This document shows, in pieces, positions 47,282-55,730 of a DNA stretch of 64,000 nucleotides; position 1 is the first letter of the stretch; each line of letters begins with the position of its first letter. Below the pieces are notes generated by a model. That model was not told where the DNA came from and did not search any database. It saw only the letters and a program-made list of their open reading frames with translations. This DNA comes from CAWAHD01 sp963781785 (lineage in GTDB: Bacteria; Planctomycetota; Planctomycetia; Isosphaerales; Isosphaeraceae). The DNA is taken from contig CAWAHD010000002.1 in assembly GCA_963781785.1 (NCBI GenBank), positions 3,658,001-3,722,000 on the forward strand, read 5' to 3'. Both the position numbers and the translations under genes were made by a program.

Positions 47282-48355
47282 ATGACCAGTTTTCGATGGT
47301 TGCTTGCAATACCGCTGATGCTCGCGGCGACGACCGTCGCCACATCGGCACAGGCCGCCACAATTCGCGACCGCGCCGGGATATTCAGTGAAAATGTCGT
47401 TCAAAAAGCGCGTGCCCAGCTCGATCAGGTCGAGCACGCGACAGGCATTCCGATCGTGATCGAGACGATCGACGCGATTCCCGGTCTCGACAGGAGTGCG
47501 CCCGTGGAAGCGCACAGGAAAGCGATTAATGCCATTGCGGTCGAGCGCGACCGCGCAATTCGGGATGAAGGAATCTACATCTTGATCTCCAAGCGGGATC
47601 GCGTGATGTCCCGCGTGTTGATACGCGATCGTTATGCCGATGTGCTTCCGATCGAGAAGCGCGATGCCATCCAGGAAGCCTTTCTGAAGGAATTCAGGAA
47701 CCATGGAAACTACGACGGCGGCTTGATGAACGGCATCAAAGCCATCGAGCAATCACTCGAAGGTGTCTCCGCCAGAGGCGCGACCGCACGCGCCGGTGGG
47801 GTTCACGCACGGGTTCCCAACCGAGCCGCTGGCGGAAAGGTCGCCGGCGGTCAATCCACGATTGGTACGTTTCTGTTGATTCTCGCGGGAATTTTCGGGG
47901 TTCTCTTGATCTTGAAACTCTTGGGCGGCCTCTTTGGTCGTTCTGCGGGGGTGGGTTATCCCGGTCCACCAAGCGGAATGGGAATGCCTCGGCCGGGGAT
48001 GGGGGGCGGTCCGGGTTATTACGGTGGCCCTGGTTACGGTGGACGGGGAGGCGGCTTCTTCTCGGGCCTGCTCGGAGGCCTCGGCGGCGCTGTCGCGGGC
48101 AACTGGCTCTACGACCAGTTCTCTGGCCGCCACGGCAATGTTCACTCGGCCGATGCTGTGTCACCTACCGACTACTCGACCGGATCACCCGATCAAGGAG
48201 GTGACGCCATCATCGGGGCCGACGACGACCCTGGTGGAGGCGCGTCCTGGGATGACGGCGGTGGTGGTGATGTCGGCGGAGGCGACTGGGGTGGTGGTGG
48301 TGATTGGGGCGGTGGCGGGGGTGACTGGGGCGGTGGCGGGGGCGGCGACTGGTAA
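47282..48355 (+). CDS. TPM-domain (Psb32/MOLO-type) membrane protein with Gly-rich tail
   Basis: 357 residues. Signal peptide WLLAIPLMLAATTVATSAQA; TPM domain at about residues 25-160 (RDRAGIFSENVVQKARAQLD, LDQVEHATGIPIVIETIDAI, DEGIYILISKRDRVMSRVLI), facing the periplasm. One transmembrane helix follows (TIGTFLLILAGIFGVLLILK, about 200-220), then a long glycine-rich region ending in repeated GGGGDW units. TPM domains have been linked to phosphatase activity and membrane-protein quality control; the role here is unknown. The Gly/Trp tail is low-complexity. A terminator-like hairpin follows at 48,393. Confidence 0.82.
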   Translation: MTSFRWLLAIPLMLAATTVATSAQAATIRDRAGIFSENVVQKARAQLDQVEHATGIPIVIETIDAIPGLDRSAPVEAHRKAINAIAVERDRAIRDEGIYILISKRDRVMSRVLIRDRYADVLPIEKRDAIQEAFLKEFRNHGNYDGGLMNGIKAIEQSLEGVSARGATARAGGVHARVPNRAAGGKVAGGQSTIGTFLLILAGIFGVLLILKLLGGLFGRSAGVGYPGPPSGMGMPRPGMGGGPGYYGGPGYGGRGGGFFSGLLGGLGGAVAGNWLYDQFSGRHGNVHSADAVSPTDYSTGSPDQGGDAIIGADDDPGGGASWDDGGGGDVGGGDWGGGGDWGGGGGDWGGGGGGDW

Positions 48356-48392
48356 AGAACTCGCTTCCCGATGACCAACCGAAACTCGCGGA

Positions 48393-48434
48393 CGACCACC
48401 CCGCTCATGCACATTCATAAGCTCGGGGTGGTCG
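48393..48434 (+). terminator. Hairpin after the TPM gene
   Basis: CGACCACCCCG (48393-48403) pairs perfectly with CGGGGTGGTCG (48424-48434), an 11-bp stem with a 20-base loop, followed by CTCTCTTT. It lies 38 bp after the TPM stop codon and before the convergent DUF1080 gene, so it may serve both strands. The U-run is weak. Confidence 0.5.
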
Positions 48435-48525
48435 CTCTCTTTGGTCAAACCGATTTTCGGTCAAGCAGGAACACCCGCGTACGGCCAGGTTCTGGTCAGT
48501 AGGGTTGATCGCCCAGGCCGAAGCC

Positions 48526-49182
48526 TCACTCGGGCGTCTTGATTTTCACGTTTTTGAACCAGCAATCGCTGCCGTGATCCTGAAAACCCAGATAGCCGGT
48601 CCGTGGGAGCTTGCCAATCGCCACTTTCTCGAACTTGTGGCTCGATCCATCAGGACGCTTTCCCGGCTCGTTCCACTGATCCAGGTCGATTGTCGACACC
48701 TCCTTCTCGTTGAGAACCACAGAGATCTTCGGCCCTTTCGCGGTGATGGTCATGTGATTCCATTCGCCCGCCGGCTTCTGGGCATTCTCCTTGGGAGCGA
48801 CCAGGTCGTAGAATGCACCGGGGTCGTGCATCCCGGTTCCGGTGGTGTCATCGAGGGCAACCTCGATCCCCGTGTATACCGGATCCTTCAGATCGCTGAC
48901 GCGAATGAATACCCCTGAGTTGCACCCCTTGGAGAGCTTGTAATCGAAATCGAGCACGAAGTCCGCATACTGAGTTTCGTGCACGACGAGGTAGCTCCCT
49001 GATTCATGTGGGTTCAAACCCTCTGTTTGTACGTTGGCCTTGGGAACGGGCTTCTTGTCGCAGAGGATCCAGCCGGCTGAATGCGTACCGTCGAAGATCG
49101 TGCGGAATTCCTGATCAGCCGCGGCGGCTATCAGCACAAAGACCGCGCCCGCCAAAAGTCCAGTTCTTAGCATGGTCTGCAT
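48526..49182 (-). CDS. Secreted DUF1080 (3-keto-disaccharide hydrolase-type) protein
   Basis: 218 residues. Signal peptide (LLAGAVFVLIAAAADQ), then the DUF1080 jelly-roll: FRTIFDGTHSAGWILCD, LVVHETQYADFVLDFDYKLS, GCNSGVFIRVSDLKDPVYTG, AGEWNHMTITAKGPKISVVL, TGYLGFQDHGSDCWFKNVKI. DUF1080 domains are abundant in planctomycetes, bind or cleave sugars, and have been assigned 3-keto-glycoside hydrolase activity in some members. Single domain and normal length (about 200-230). Exported, probably acting in the periplasm or at the surface. Confidence 0.88.
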   Translation of the reverse strand: MQTMLRTGLLAGAVFVLIAAAADQEFRTIFDGTHSAGWILCDKKPVPKANVQTEGLNPHESGSYLVVHETQYADFVLDFDYKLSKGCNSGVFIRVSDLKDPVYTGIEVALDDTTGTGMHDPGAFYDLVAPKENAQKPAGEWNHMTITAKGPKISVVLNEKEVSTIDLDQWNEPGKRPDGSSHKFEKVAIGKLPRTGYLGFQDHGSDCWFKNVKIKTPE

Positions 49183-49366
49183 CGCAACGTTCCTTTCGTC
49201 CGATTACCTTGGTTCTGAGCGTTTGGCTTCGAAATTCCGCCAAGACGGCTCCACGGCCTCTGGCCCGAGGCCATGGCTTCCGTTACCTTACCATGCCACG
49301 GGAGTGAAAGTCAGCGTCGCCGCTCTGGTCGAGGTGCGCCACTCCCGTAGGAAATCGAGTGAGCTC

Positions 49367-50464
49367 ATGGATCGATTCCTGCTGCGCCGTGAAAAACTCA
49401 GGGCGACGCTCAAGAATAACAAGATGGACGCAGTCCTGGTGAGCGCGGCCACAAACGTTCGCTACCTGACCGGCTTCAGCGGCGACTCGTCGGTGCTCCT
49501 GCTCGGCCTCCAGCGTGACCTCATCGTCTCCGACGGCCGCTATACAACCCAGCTCGAGCAGGAATGTCCGGGCTTGGAGGTAGTGATTCGCCTACCTGGC
49601 CAGGAAATGAATCCGGCGATTGCCCATGTTCTCCAGTCAATGGGACTCGCGCACGTGGGGCTGGAGGCGACAAGCGTGAGCATGGCGGATCACGAGGCGC
49701 TCGCGCAGATGACTTCCGGTGTAGCGCTCGTCGGGGTCAAGGGGTGGGTCGAAGCACTGCGGCAGATCAAGGATGACGACGAGATCGCCGAGATTCGGGC
49801 CGCGGTCCGCTGCGCCGAGCGGGCATTCACGATGTTCCGAGCCGGGCTTCGCCAGGGTGAAACCGAGAAAGATGCTGCCGATGCGCTGGAAGGCTACCTG
49901 CGACGCTGTGGTGCGACCTGCGCCAGCTTTGCGCCGATCGTGGCGGTGGGAGTTCGGTCAGCCTTGCCGCACGCCAGGCCCACGGAGACAACCCGGATTG
50001 GCGACGATGATTTCGTCCTGGTCGATTGGGGCGCAACGGGGCATCCTTATAAAAGTGACTTGACGCGAGTTCTCGTCACAGGTAAGGTCACCTCGAAGTT
50101 CGAGGCGATTTATCGAATTGTTCTGAGCGCTCTGGAACGTGGAATCGCCGCAATCCGGCCGGGCGTCAGGGCCCAAGACGTCGACGCCGAAGCCCGCTCC
50201 GTCATCGTGGGGGCCGGTTTCGGCAGTTTTTTTGACCATGGGCTCGGTCATGGGTTGGGCATCGACATTCATGAGGCCCCGAGAATCCGCAAGGAATCCA
50301 GCGCCTTGCTCGAGCCGGGTATGGTGTTCACGGTCGAGCCCGGGGTTTATCTCCCCGACTGGGGCGGCATCCGGATCGAGGACGATGTGCTGGTAACCCC
50401 CGACGGTTGCGAGGTTCTTTCAAGCATTCCGAGGTCGCTCGACTCGGTTCGTCTGGAATTCTGA
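49367..50464 (+). CDS. Xaa-Pro aminopeptidase-like M24 metallopeptidase
   Basis: 365 residues from ATG 49367. N-terminal creatinase-like domain (MDAVLVSAATNVRYLTGFSG) and C-terminal pita-bread domain with the dinuclear metal ligands: Asp in VLVDWGATG, Asp in YKSDLTRVL, His in DHGLGHGLGIDIHEAP, Glu in MVFTVEPGVYL and Glu in GGIRIEDDVLV. All five positions are present, so it should be active. It removes N-terminal residues before proline, in the cytoplasm. Typical length for the bacterial PepQ/YpdF group. It ends 117 bp upstream of accB on the same strand. Confidence 0.92.
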   Translation: MDRFLLRREKLRATLKNNKMDAVLVSAATNVRYLTGFSGDSSVLLLGLQRDLIVSDGRYTTQLEQECPGLEVVIRLPGQEMNPAIAHVLQSMGLAHVGLEATSVSMADHEALAQMTSGVALVGVKGWVEALRQIKDDDEIAEIRAAVRCAERAFTMFRAGLRQGETEKDAADALEGYLRRCGATCASFAPIVAVGVRSALPHARPTETTRIGDDDFVLVDWGATGHPYKSDLTRVLVTGKVTSKFEAIYRIVLSALERGIAAIRPGVRAQDVDAEARSVIVGAGFGSFFDHGLGHGLGIDIHEAPRIRKESSALLEPGMVFTVEPGVYLPDWGGIRIEDDVLVTPDGCEVLSSIPRSLDSVRLEF

Positions 50465-50580
50465 CCGTCCAGGTTGCCGTGGGTCTTCCACCGGTGGCCG
50501 ATCGGATCAGCGACGGAGATCATTAAATCGACGACAGGGGTCAGGGGCAGACTTGAAGATTGCTTGTGCGGAGTGAAGGC

Positions 50581-51096
50581 ATGGCGGAGAACCCCTCCGG
50601 TCCGACCGAGCCGCTCGACGTCCAGAGGGTCCATTCCCTCGTTCGTCTCATGAAGCGCTACGATCTGACCGCGCTCGACATCACTGACGGCTCAGTCCAG
50701 ATTCGCCTGAGACGTCAGAGCCCGCAAGCCGCCGTGCCGCCCCTGGCAGGGGCTTCCCATTCAATGGAGCTGGCTGCCCTGAGTCCCGTCGCCGCCTCCT
50801 CGTTGCCGCCGGCCCGATCTGAACCGCCGCCGACCTCCATCTCGCCTGCTCCGAACACAGTCGTCATCGAGAGCCCCATGGTGGGCACCTATTACGCCTC
50901 GAGCGCGCCGGATTCTCCGACCTTTGTCTCGGTCGGCTCCGCCGTTCACCCCGAAACGATCGTTTGCATCATCGAAGCGATGAAAGTCTTTACCGATATA
51001 CCGGCGGGAGTCTCCGGAACGATCGCCGCGATTCTCGTCAAGAATGGTCAAGCGGTCGAGTTCGGTCAGCCCCTTTTCCGCGTGGTTCCCGCCTGA
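50581..51096 (+). CDS. accB: Biotin carboxyl carrier protein of acetyl-CoA carboxylase
   Basis: 171 residues. The biotinyl domain at the C terminus contains CIIEAMKVFTDI, where the lysine of EAMK(V) is biotinylated; ESPMVGTYYASSAPDSPTFV is the usual strand before the thumb. The middle is Pro/Ala-rich and flexible; the N terminus (VHSLVRLMKRYDLTALDITD) is the family dimer helix. Works with the AccC protein encoded 172 bp downstream, in the first step of fatty acid synthesis. ATG 50581 is preceded by GGAG. Confidence 0.93.
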   Translation: MAENPSGPTEPLDVQRVHSLVRLMKRYDLTALDITDGSVQIRLRRQSPQAAVPPLAGASHSMELAALSPVAASSLPPARSEPPPTSISPAPNTVVIESPMVGTYYASSAPDSPTFVSVGSAVHPETIVCIIEAMKVFTDIPAGVSGTIAAILVKNGQAVEFGQPLFRVVPA

Positions 51097-51268
51097 CTTC
51101 GATCGGCCGGTCATATCGCGGCGAGCGATTCTACAAGACCTCGCCGAAAGGGCTGGCCTCGTGAATCATCACGATCTCGGCAGACCGGCAACCACCCTTT
51201 TTGATCACGCCCTGAGCCGCCCAGGATCTTGAATTGAGCGGCCCAGCCGCTCGAGGTGATGTCTGCCG

Positions 51269-52636
51269 ATGTTTCAACGGATCCTGGTCGCCAACCGCGG
51301 CGAAATCGCTCTGCGGGTGATCCGCGCCTGCAAGGAGCTGGGCGTCGAAGTCGTGGCGGTTTACTCCCAGGCCGACCGTGGCATTCCCTACCTCGCCCTG
51401 GCGGACCGGGCCATCTGTATCGGCAAGGGCCCAAGTAGTGACAGCTATCTCAACCGGTCCCGGATCATCGCTGCCGCCGAGGTTGCCGACGTCCAGGCAA
51501 TTCACCCTGGCTACGGCTTTCTGAGCGAAAACCCTGACTTTGCCGAGGTCTGCCGCTCGAGCGGTTTCGAGTTCATCGGGCCGCCTCACGAGGCGATCCG
51601 CAAGATGGGGTTGAAGACCGAGGCGAAGCAGATCGCTGCCTCGGCCAAAGTCGCATGCGTTCCGGGATCGGACGGGGTAATCGCTACCGACGCTGAAGCG
51701 TTTCGGATGGCCCGCACGATCGGATATCCCGTGTTGATCAAAGCGGCCGCCGGCGGCGGAGGCAAGGGAATGCGGGTCTGCCGCGATGAGTCCAACCTCT
51801 CGGCAGCCCTTCAAACCGCCCGAGCCGAGGCCGAGGCCGCCTTCAAGAATGCCAGTATCTACCTTGAAAAATTTATCGATCGGCCTCGTCACGTCGAGGT
51901 GCAGATACTCGCGGACGCCCATGGCCGCATCGTCTCCTGCTGGGACCGCGACTGCACCCTTCAGCGCCGCCATCAAAAGCTAGTCGAGGAATCGCCCGCG
52001 CCAAGCCTGCCGACCAAGATTCGGTCGCGACTGGGAGATGCCGCCGTCCGGTTGGCTCGCGCTGCCGGCTATGTCAATGCGGGCACTTGCGAGTTCCTCG
52101 TCGACGCCGAAAACCAGTTTTACTTCATTGAAGTCAACGCCCGCATCCAGGTCGAACATCCCGTTACCGAGTGCGTGACAGGCATCGACCTGGTCAAACA
52201 ACAGATCCGGATCGCGGCCGGCGAACACCTGCCGTTTCGTCAGGATGATATCGTCATACGAGGCCATTCCATCGAGTGTCGGATCAATTCCGAAGACCCC
52301 GACAACGCATTCCGTCCATCCCCGGGCCGGATCACCGCCCTGTCGATTCCCGGCGGGCCGGGGGTTCGCTGGGACTCCCACATCGCGGCCGGCTACACCG
52401 TCCCCCCTTATTACGACTCTCTGCTCGGTAAGCTCATCGTCCACGGATCGACCCGCGCGGAAGCCCTCAGCATATTGAGGCGCGCGCTCGACGAGCTCCA
52501 GATCGAGGGAGTGCAGACCACCATCCCTTTGCATCGAAGGATCGTCCGCCACCCTGACTTTATCGGCGCGAAGGTCGATACGACCTGGGTCGAACGTGTC
52601 TTGCTTTCATCGCAAGGCAGTTCGCCGTCAAGCTGA
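51269..52636 (+). CDS. accC: Biotin carboxylase subunit of acetyl-CoA carboxylase
   Basis: 455 residues, full length. ATP-grasp fold: KAAAGGGGKGMRVCRDES is the glycine-rich ATP loop, then RHQKLVEESPAPSL, EVNARIQVEHPVTE with catalytic Glu/Asn/Arg, and RINSEDPDNAFRPSPG. Carboxylates the biotin of AccB using bicarbonate and ATP. The N terminus MFQRILVANRGEIALRVIRA is standard. The accB-accC spacing of about 170 bp is larger than usual, but both are on the same strand and likely co-transcribed. Confidence 0.96.
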   Translation: MFQRILVANRGEIALRVIRACKELGVEVVAVYSQADRGIPYLALADRAICIGKGPSSDSYLNRSRIIAAAEVADVQAIHPGYGFLSENPDFAEVCRSSGFEFIGPPHEAIRKMGLKTEAKQIAASAKVACVPGSDGVIATDAEAFRMARTIGYPVLIKAAAGGGGKGMRVCRDESNLSAALQTARAEAEAAFKNASIYLEKFIDRPRHVEVQILADAHGRIVSCWDRDCTLQRRHQKLVEESPAPSLPTKIRSRLGDAAVRLARAAGYVNAGTCEFLVDAENQFYFIEVNARIQVEHPVTECVTGIDLVKQQIRIAAGEHLPFRQDDIVIRGHSIECRINSEDPDNAFRPSPGRITALSIPGGPGVRWDSHIAAGYTVPPYYDSLLGKLIVHGSTRAEALSILRRALDELQIEGVQTTIPLHRRIVRHPDFIGAKVDTTWVERVLLSSQGSSPSS

Positions 52637-52738
52637 AGCGCGAATCTCGGGTCCGGCCCGGCAGGCTGACCCTCCTTGAAATCGTTTGACCTCGGTTCAC
52701 CGGGGCGGGTGCACGACCGGGATTGTAGCCCACGGCGT

Positions 52739-54031
52739 TCAGCCTGTACGTCGATAATACCGGCGCCCCGATGCTGCTTCTTGCCTGTCTTCCCAGAATG
52801 TCTTGAGGGGCTCTGTCTCACTCAGATGATCGGCGCGTAATTGCAAGATCGCTTCGGCACCCTTCTCCGACCAGAATTTCTCCGTTCCCTTGACGCGTCG
52901 GTTGAACATCTTCACCGTCGATTCCATGTGACTTGACGTGATCGGTAATCCGGCCGTTCGATACTGATCGTAACGCATCCTATCCTTGTTGTTACGCAGA
53001 TAGCTCAAAGCGTCGGCGACGACGCGGCGAGGGGTGGTTTCACCGTCTGCTTCTTCGGGGGTTCCCAACTCCGATTGTCGAATCTCGAGCGCCGAGATTA
53101 CCTCTTCAACACGACCGCTCCAAACCTGCTGAATCAAGGCCGTATACACTTCCCAGCCTGCTCGAAATCCCCGGCCCGCGATGGCTGCCGCGAACACATA
53201 CGACAGCGCATGGATGAAATCCAGAATCGGAATATAGTCGCTGAACCATTGCTTCTGGATCGTCCAATTGGCCGTCGCACCGTCGGCGACGAATGCCTTC
53301 CGAGCCGCGACCGCGAAGCCTCGCGCCCACGCGGCCCAGGCCAAGATTTCTCCAAATCGCTGGGCTCGCTCCCGCGTCGCGACCATCGTGCGCACCCGTG
53401 GCTTGGGTCTTGCGGTCTCCGCGTCCTGGTGCTGTTCCTCCTCGGCCGCCGAGTTGGTTTCGGGCGCGAGCGACTCGGCTGATTCATCCTTGGCTCCTCC
53501 GACGTGCCCCTTGATCTCGCGCGTGAGCTTGAGTATCCGCGTCGGATCGACGAAATTCTCCGGGATTTCCGGGCACGGATCGCTGACTGAGACCTTGCTG
53601 GTCATCGTCATCAGCAAACCGATCTTATCCTCACGCCAGTGCCCATTCCGATCGCATGGATCGTCATCGGCGGTCGCGGTCTGATCAGTATCACACTTGC
53701 TGCGATCGAGGATTTGTAGGCGACCACCGTCCATCATCACGGTCGCCACAGTCGATGGGGGCGGGGGATTTGCGACCGGTGATTTGCAGCGGTCCATCAG
53801 CGGTAACGCTAAAAACTCATCAACGGCCTGATCACGCTGTTCAACACGTTCCCACCCAATTTTTTCCGTGATCCGTTCCACTTGCTTGGTGGCGACGCTC
53901 AACCCGCCCAACGCATTGAGCGCGCCACTGCCCTGGGCGAACGACGTGAACTGCGTACCCGCGTAAACGATCGCCTTCAACACCTCGGGACTGTAATTCC
54001 CCTGATCAATCCCGAGCGCGCGGGACTGAGG
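52739..54031 (-). CDS. ISKra4-family transposase, main ORF
   Basis: About 430 residues after the join with the first ORF (FFPQSRALGIDQGNYSPEVL onward). VMMDGGRLQILDR and FVADGATANWTIQKQWFSDY, IPILDFIHALSYVFAAA match ISKra4-type transposases, whose catalytic core is a modified RNase H fold. ENL-like motifs and the C-terminal SSHMESTVKMFNRRVKGTEK complete it. Its frame is open upstream to 54157, but that stretch is the other-frame image of the first ORF; the functional start comes through the frame change at the T7 run near 54030. Confidence 0.8.
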   Translation of the reverse strand, partial: PQSRALGIDQGNYSPEVLKAIVYAGTQFTSFAQGSGALNALGGLSVATKQVERITEKIGWERVEQRDQAVDEFLALPLMDRCKSPVANPPPPSTVATVMMDGGRLQILDRSKCDTDQTATADDDPCDRNGHWREDKIGLLMTMTSKVSVSDPCPEIPENFVDPTRILKLTREIKGHVGGAKDESAESLAPETNSAAEEEQHQDAETARPKPRVRTMVATRERAQRFGEILAWAAWARGFAVAARKAFVADGATANWTIQKQWFSDYIPILDFIHALSYVFAAAIAGRGFRAGWEVYTALIQQVWSGRVEEVISALEIRQSELGTPEEADGETTPRRVVADALSYLRNNKDRMRYDQYRTAGLPITSSHMESTVKMFNRRVKGTEKFWSEKGAEAILQLRADHLSETEPLKTFWEDRQEAASGRRYYRRTG

Positions 54032-54392
54032 GAAAAAAAGCTGCCCGGCATTTGCGGCAGTAACGTTTGGGCTCGTTCCATTGGGCCGTGCCGACTCGGG
54101 TCTGCACGCCCCTGGGTTCGTAAGCATCGGCCGGTTCAACCGAGCCGCCGCACCCACTGCAACTTTCGGCCTCGGGAGGAACGTCCTCTGCTTGCCGACC
54201 GACTGCCTGTTCGATCATCTCCCGGGAAATCTCCTGACCGATCTGGACGGCGAGTTCCTCGATGTCGGCGAATTTAGTACCCCACGGGACGCCACCGTCG
54301 CCGTAGACGCGCCGATTCAACTCTTTGGCGAGGCCACCCAACAGGTTTTCCAGTTCATCCTTGACGACCGCCGGTTCCTTGACGCGTGCCAT
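54006..54392 (-). CDS. ISKra4-family transposase, N-terminal ORF with zinc ribbon
   Basis: From ATG 54392: MARVKEPAVVKDELENLLGG, LAKELNRRVYGDGG, then CSGCGG and RYCRKCRAAFFP, a four-cysteine zinc ribbon. It reaches a T7 run (on the coding strand GCTTTTTTTCCC, near 54030) and then leaves the transposase frame, ending as SVPRARD. Shortening the run by one T gives a single continuous protein with the main ORF. Transcriptional slippage at such runs is known in some insertion sequences, so the full transposase could still be made; a simple mutation or read error is the alternative. Confidence 0.7.
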   Translation of the reverse strand: MARVKEPAVVKDELENLLGGLAKELNRRVYGDGGVPWGTKFADIEELAVQIGQEISREMIEQAVGRQAEDVPPEAESCSGCGGSVEPADAYEPRGVQTRVGTAQWNEPKRYCRKCRAAFFPSVPRARD

Positions 54393-54658
54393 CCCTGGCT
54401 CCTTCCAGTAGTTGCGACTCCAGACGAAACGGCATTCCCGACCGCATCATAACGAAAACCACTTTGCTGCGCAAAGACCGTCGTGCACCCCACCGGGGCG
54501 CCCACCGTGGGTCGCTCTGGTCCGGATGACGGCTCCGTGGTACTCTCAAGGATAGGTCGTGCGGAACCTGGCATGGCAGCCTCTACCGTGATTGGACGAG
54601 ACGCCTTTGCCGTTCCGGGGAGACTCTCGTCTCACCTCCAAAATGATGGATGGATTCC

Positions 54659-55690
54659 ATGAAAGTCGGTTTGCTCACCGGCGGTGGCGATTGCCCCGGT
54701 TTGAATGCCGTCATCCGCGCTGTCGTTCAACAACTCGCCAATGAAGGAAGTTCCTGCCTGGGTATCCTCGAAGGCTGGCGCGGGCTGGTTCAAGATATGA
54801 CCTGCCCTCTCTCGATCGCCGACACCGATGGCATCAGCGCTCAGGGAGGGAGCATTCTGGGCTCGTCACGCACCAATCCTTATCGAAACCCGGCGACCGA
54901 GCTCGCGGCCGTGCGCGATCATTTCACACGGCACGAGCTCGACGCGTTGATCGTCGTCGGCGGCGATGATACCCTGGGTGTGGCGATCCGGCTCTACAAC
55001 GATTTTCTCATCCCCGTCGTCGGCATCCCCAAGACGATCGACAACGACCTGATGGCGACCGATTTTTCCTTCGGTTTCGACACGGCCGTCAATATTGTCA
55101 CGGAGGCCGTCGATCGCCTGCGCACTACTACGGAAAGCCACCGCCGGATCGTGGTCGTCGAGACCATGGGCCGGCATTCGGGCTGGATCGCTTGCTTCGC
55201 CGGGCTCGCGACCGGCGCCGATTACATCCTGGTACCGGAGGTTCCCATCGACATGCCCCGCATGATCGGCGTCTTGACCAGGCGCCGAGCCGCGGGCAAG
55301 AAATACGGCATTGTGGTCGTGGCCGAGGGTGCCAAATTCCCCGAGCCAGGTTCGTTCAGCCTGCGCGATCATCCCGATTTGCTGGGCAGCGTCCGGCTGG
55401 GCGGCATCGGTGGCGTGATCGCCCAGGCGATCGAGCGTCAGACCGGGTTTGAAACGCGCTCGGTGGTGCTGGGCCACCTTCAGCGCGGTGGGTCGCCCAG
55501 CGCCAGCGATCGCATCCTGGCCACGCGGCTGGGCCTCGCTGCCGGCCGCCTCGTCCTTCAGAAACGATTCGGCACCATGGTCACACTGATCGGCGGACGG
55601 ATCGTCGACGCCCCAATGAATGAAAGCTCGATCGCCACCAAGACCCTCGACCTCACCTACTACGACGAAGCCGCTGCATTCTTCTATTGA
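54659..55690 (+). CDS. pfp: 6-phosphofructokinase with pyrophosphate-type signature
   Basis: 343 residues, MKVGLLTGGGDCPGLNAVIR. Phosphorylates fructose 6-phosphate at the key step of glycolysis. VVGGDDTLG has Asp at position 104 where ATP enzymes have Gly (GGDGS), and GIPKTIDNDL has Lys at 125 instead of the Gly of GTIDND. Together these two residues are the established mark of PPi-dependent phosphofructokinases (reversible). MGRHSGWIACFAG and the PExP motif follow as usual. ATG 54650 is an alternative start nine bases upstream. It lies 41 bp before a GH130 gene on the same strand. Confidence 0.92.
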   Translation: MKVGLLTGGGDCPGLNAVIRAVVQQLANEGSSCLGILEGWRGLVQDMTCPLSIADTDGISAQGGSILGSSRTNPYRNPATELAAVRDHFTRHELDALIVVGGDDTLGVAIRLYNDFLIPVVGIPKTIDNDLMATDFSFGFDTAVNIVTEAVDRLRTTTESHRRIVVVETMGRHSGWIACFAGLATGADYILVPEVPIDMPRMIGVLTRRRAAGKKYGIVVVAEGAKFPEPGSFSLRDHPDLLGSVRLGGIGGVIAQAIERQTGFETRSVVLGHLQRGGSPSASDRILATRLGLAAGRLVLQKRFGTMVTLIGGRIVDAPMNESSIATKTLDLTYYDEAAAFFY

Positions 55691-55730
55691 ACCATCCCGC
55701 CGTAAGTCGATTCCTGGCACGTTTCCAATA

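Larger units (their letters stand above)
52702..54497 (-). mobile_element. ISKra4-type insertion sequence
   Basis: Ends contain matching inverted repeats: left GGGCGGGTGCACGACCGGG (from about 52703), right on the other strand GGTGGGGTGCACGACGGTC (near 54475-54496). It carries two overlapping ORFs, a zinc-ribbon-bearing first part and the main transposase, as in the ISKra4 family. Inserted between accC and the phosphofructokinase gene without breaking either. Exact outer edges and a target duplication were not resolved by eye. Confidence 0.7.

Noticed and set aside
54006..54392. Classical -1 programmed frameshift at the T7 run
   Set aside because: The needed change is +1 (or one T fewer), which does not fit a standard -1 slip; transcriptional slippage or an error fits better.
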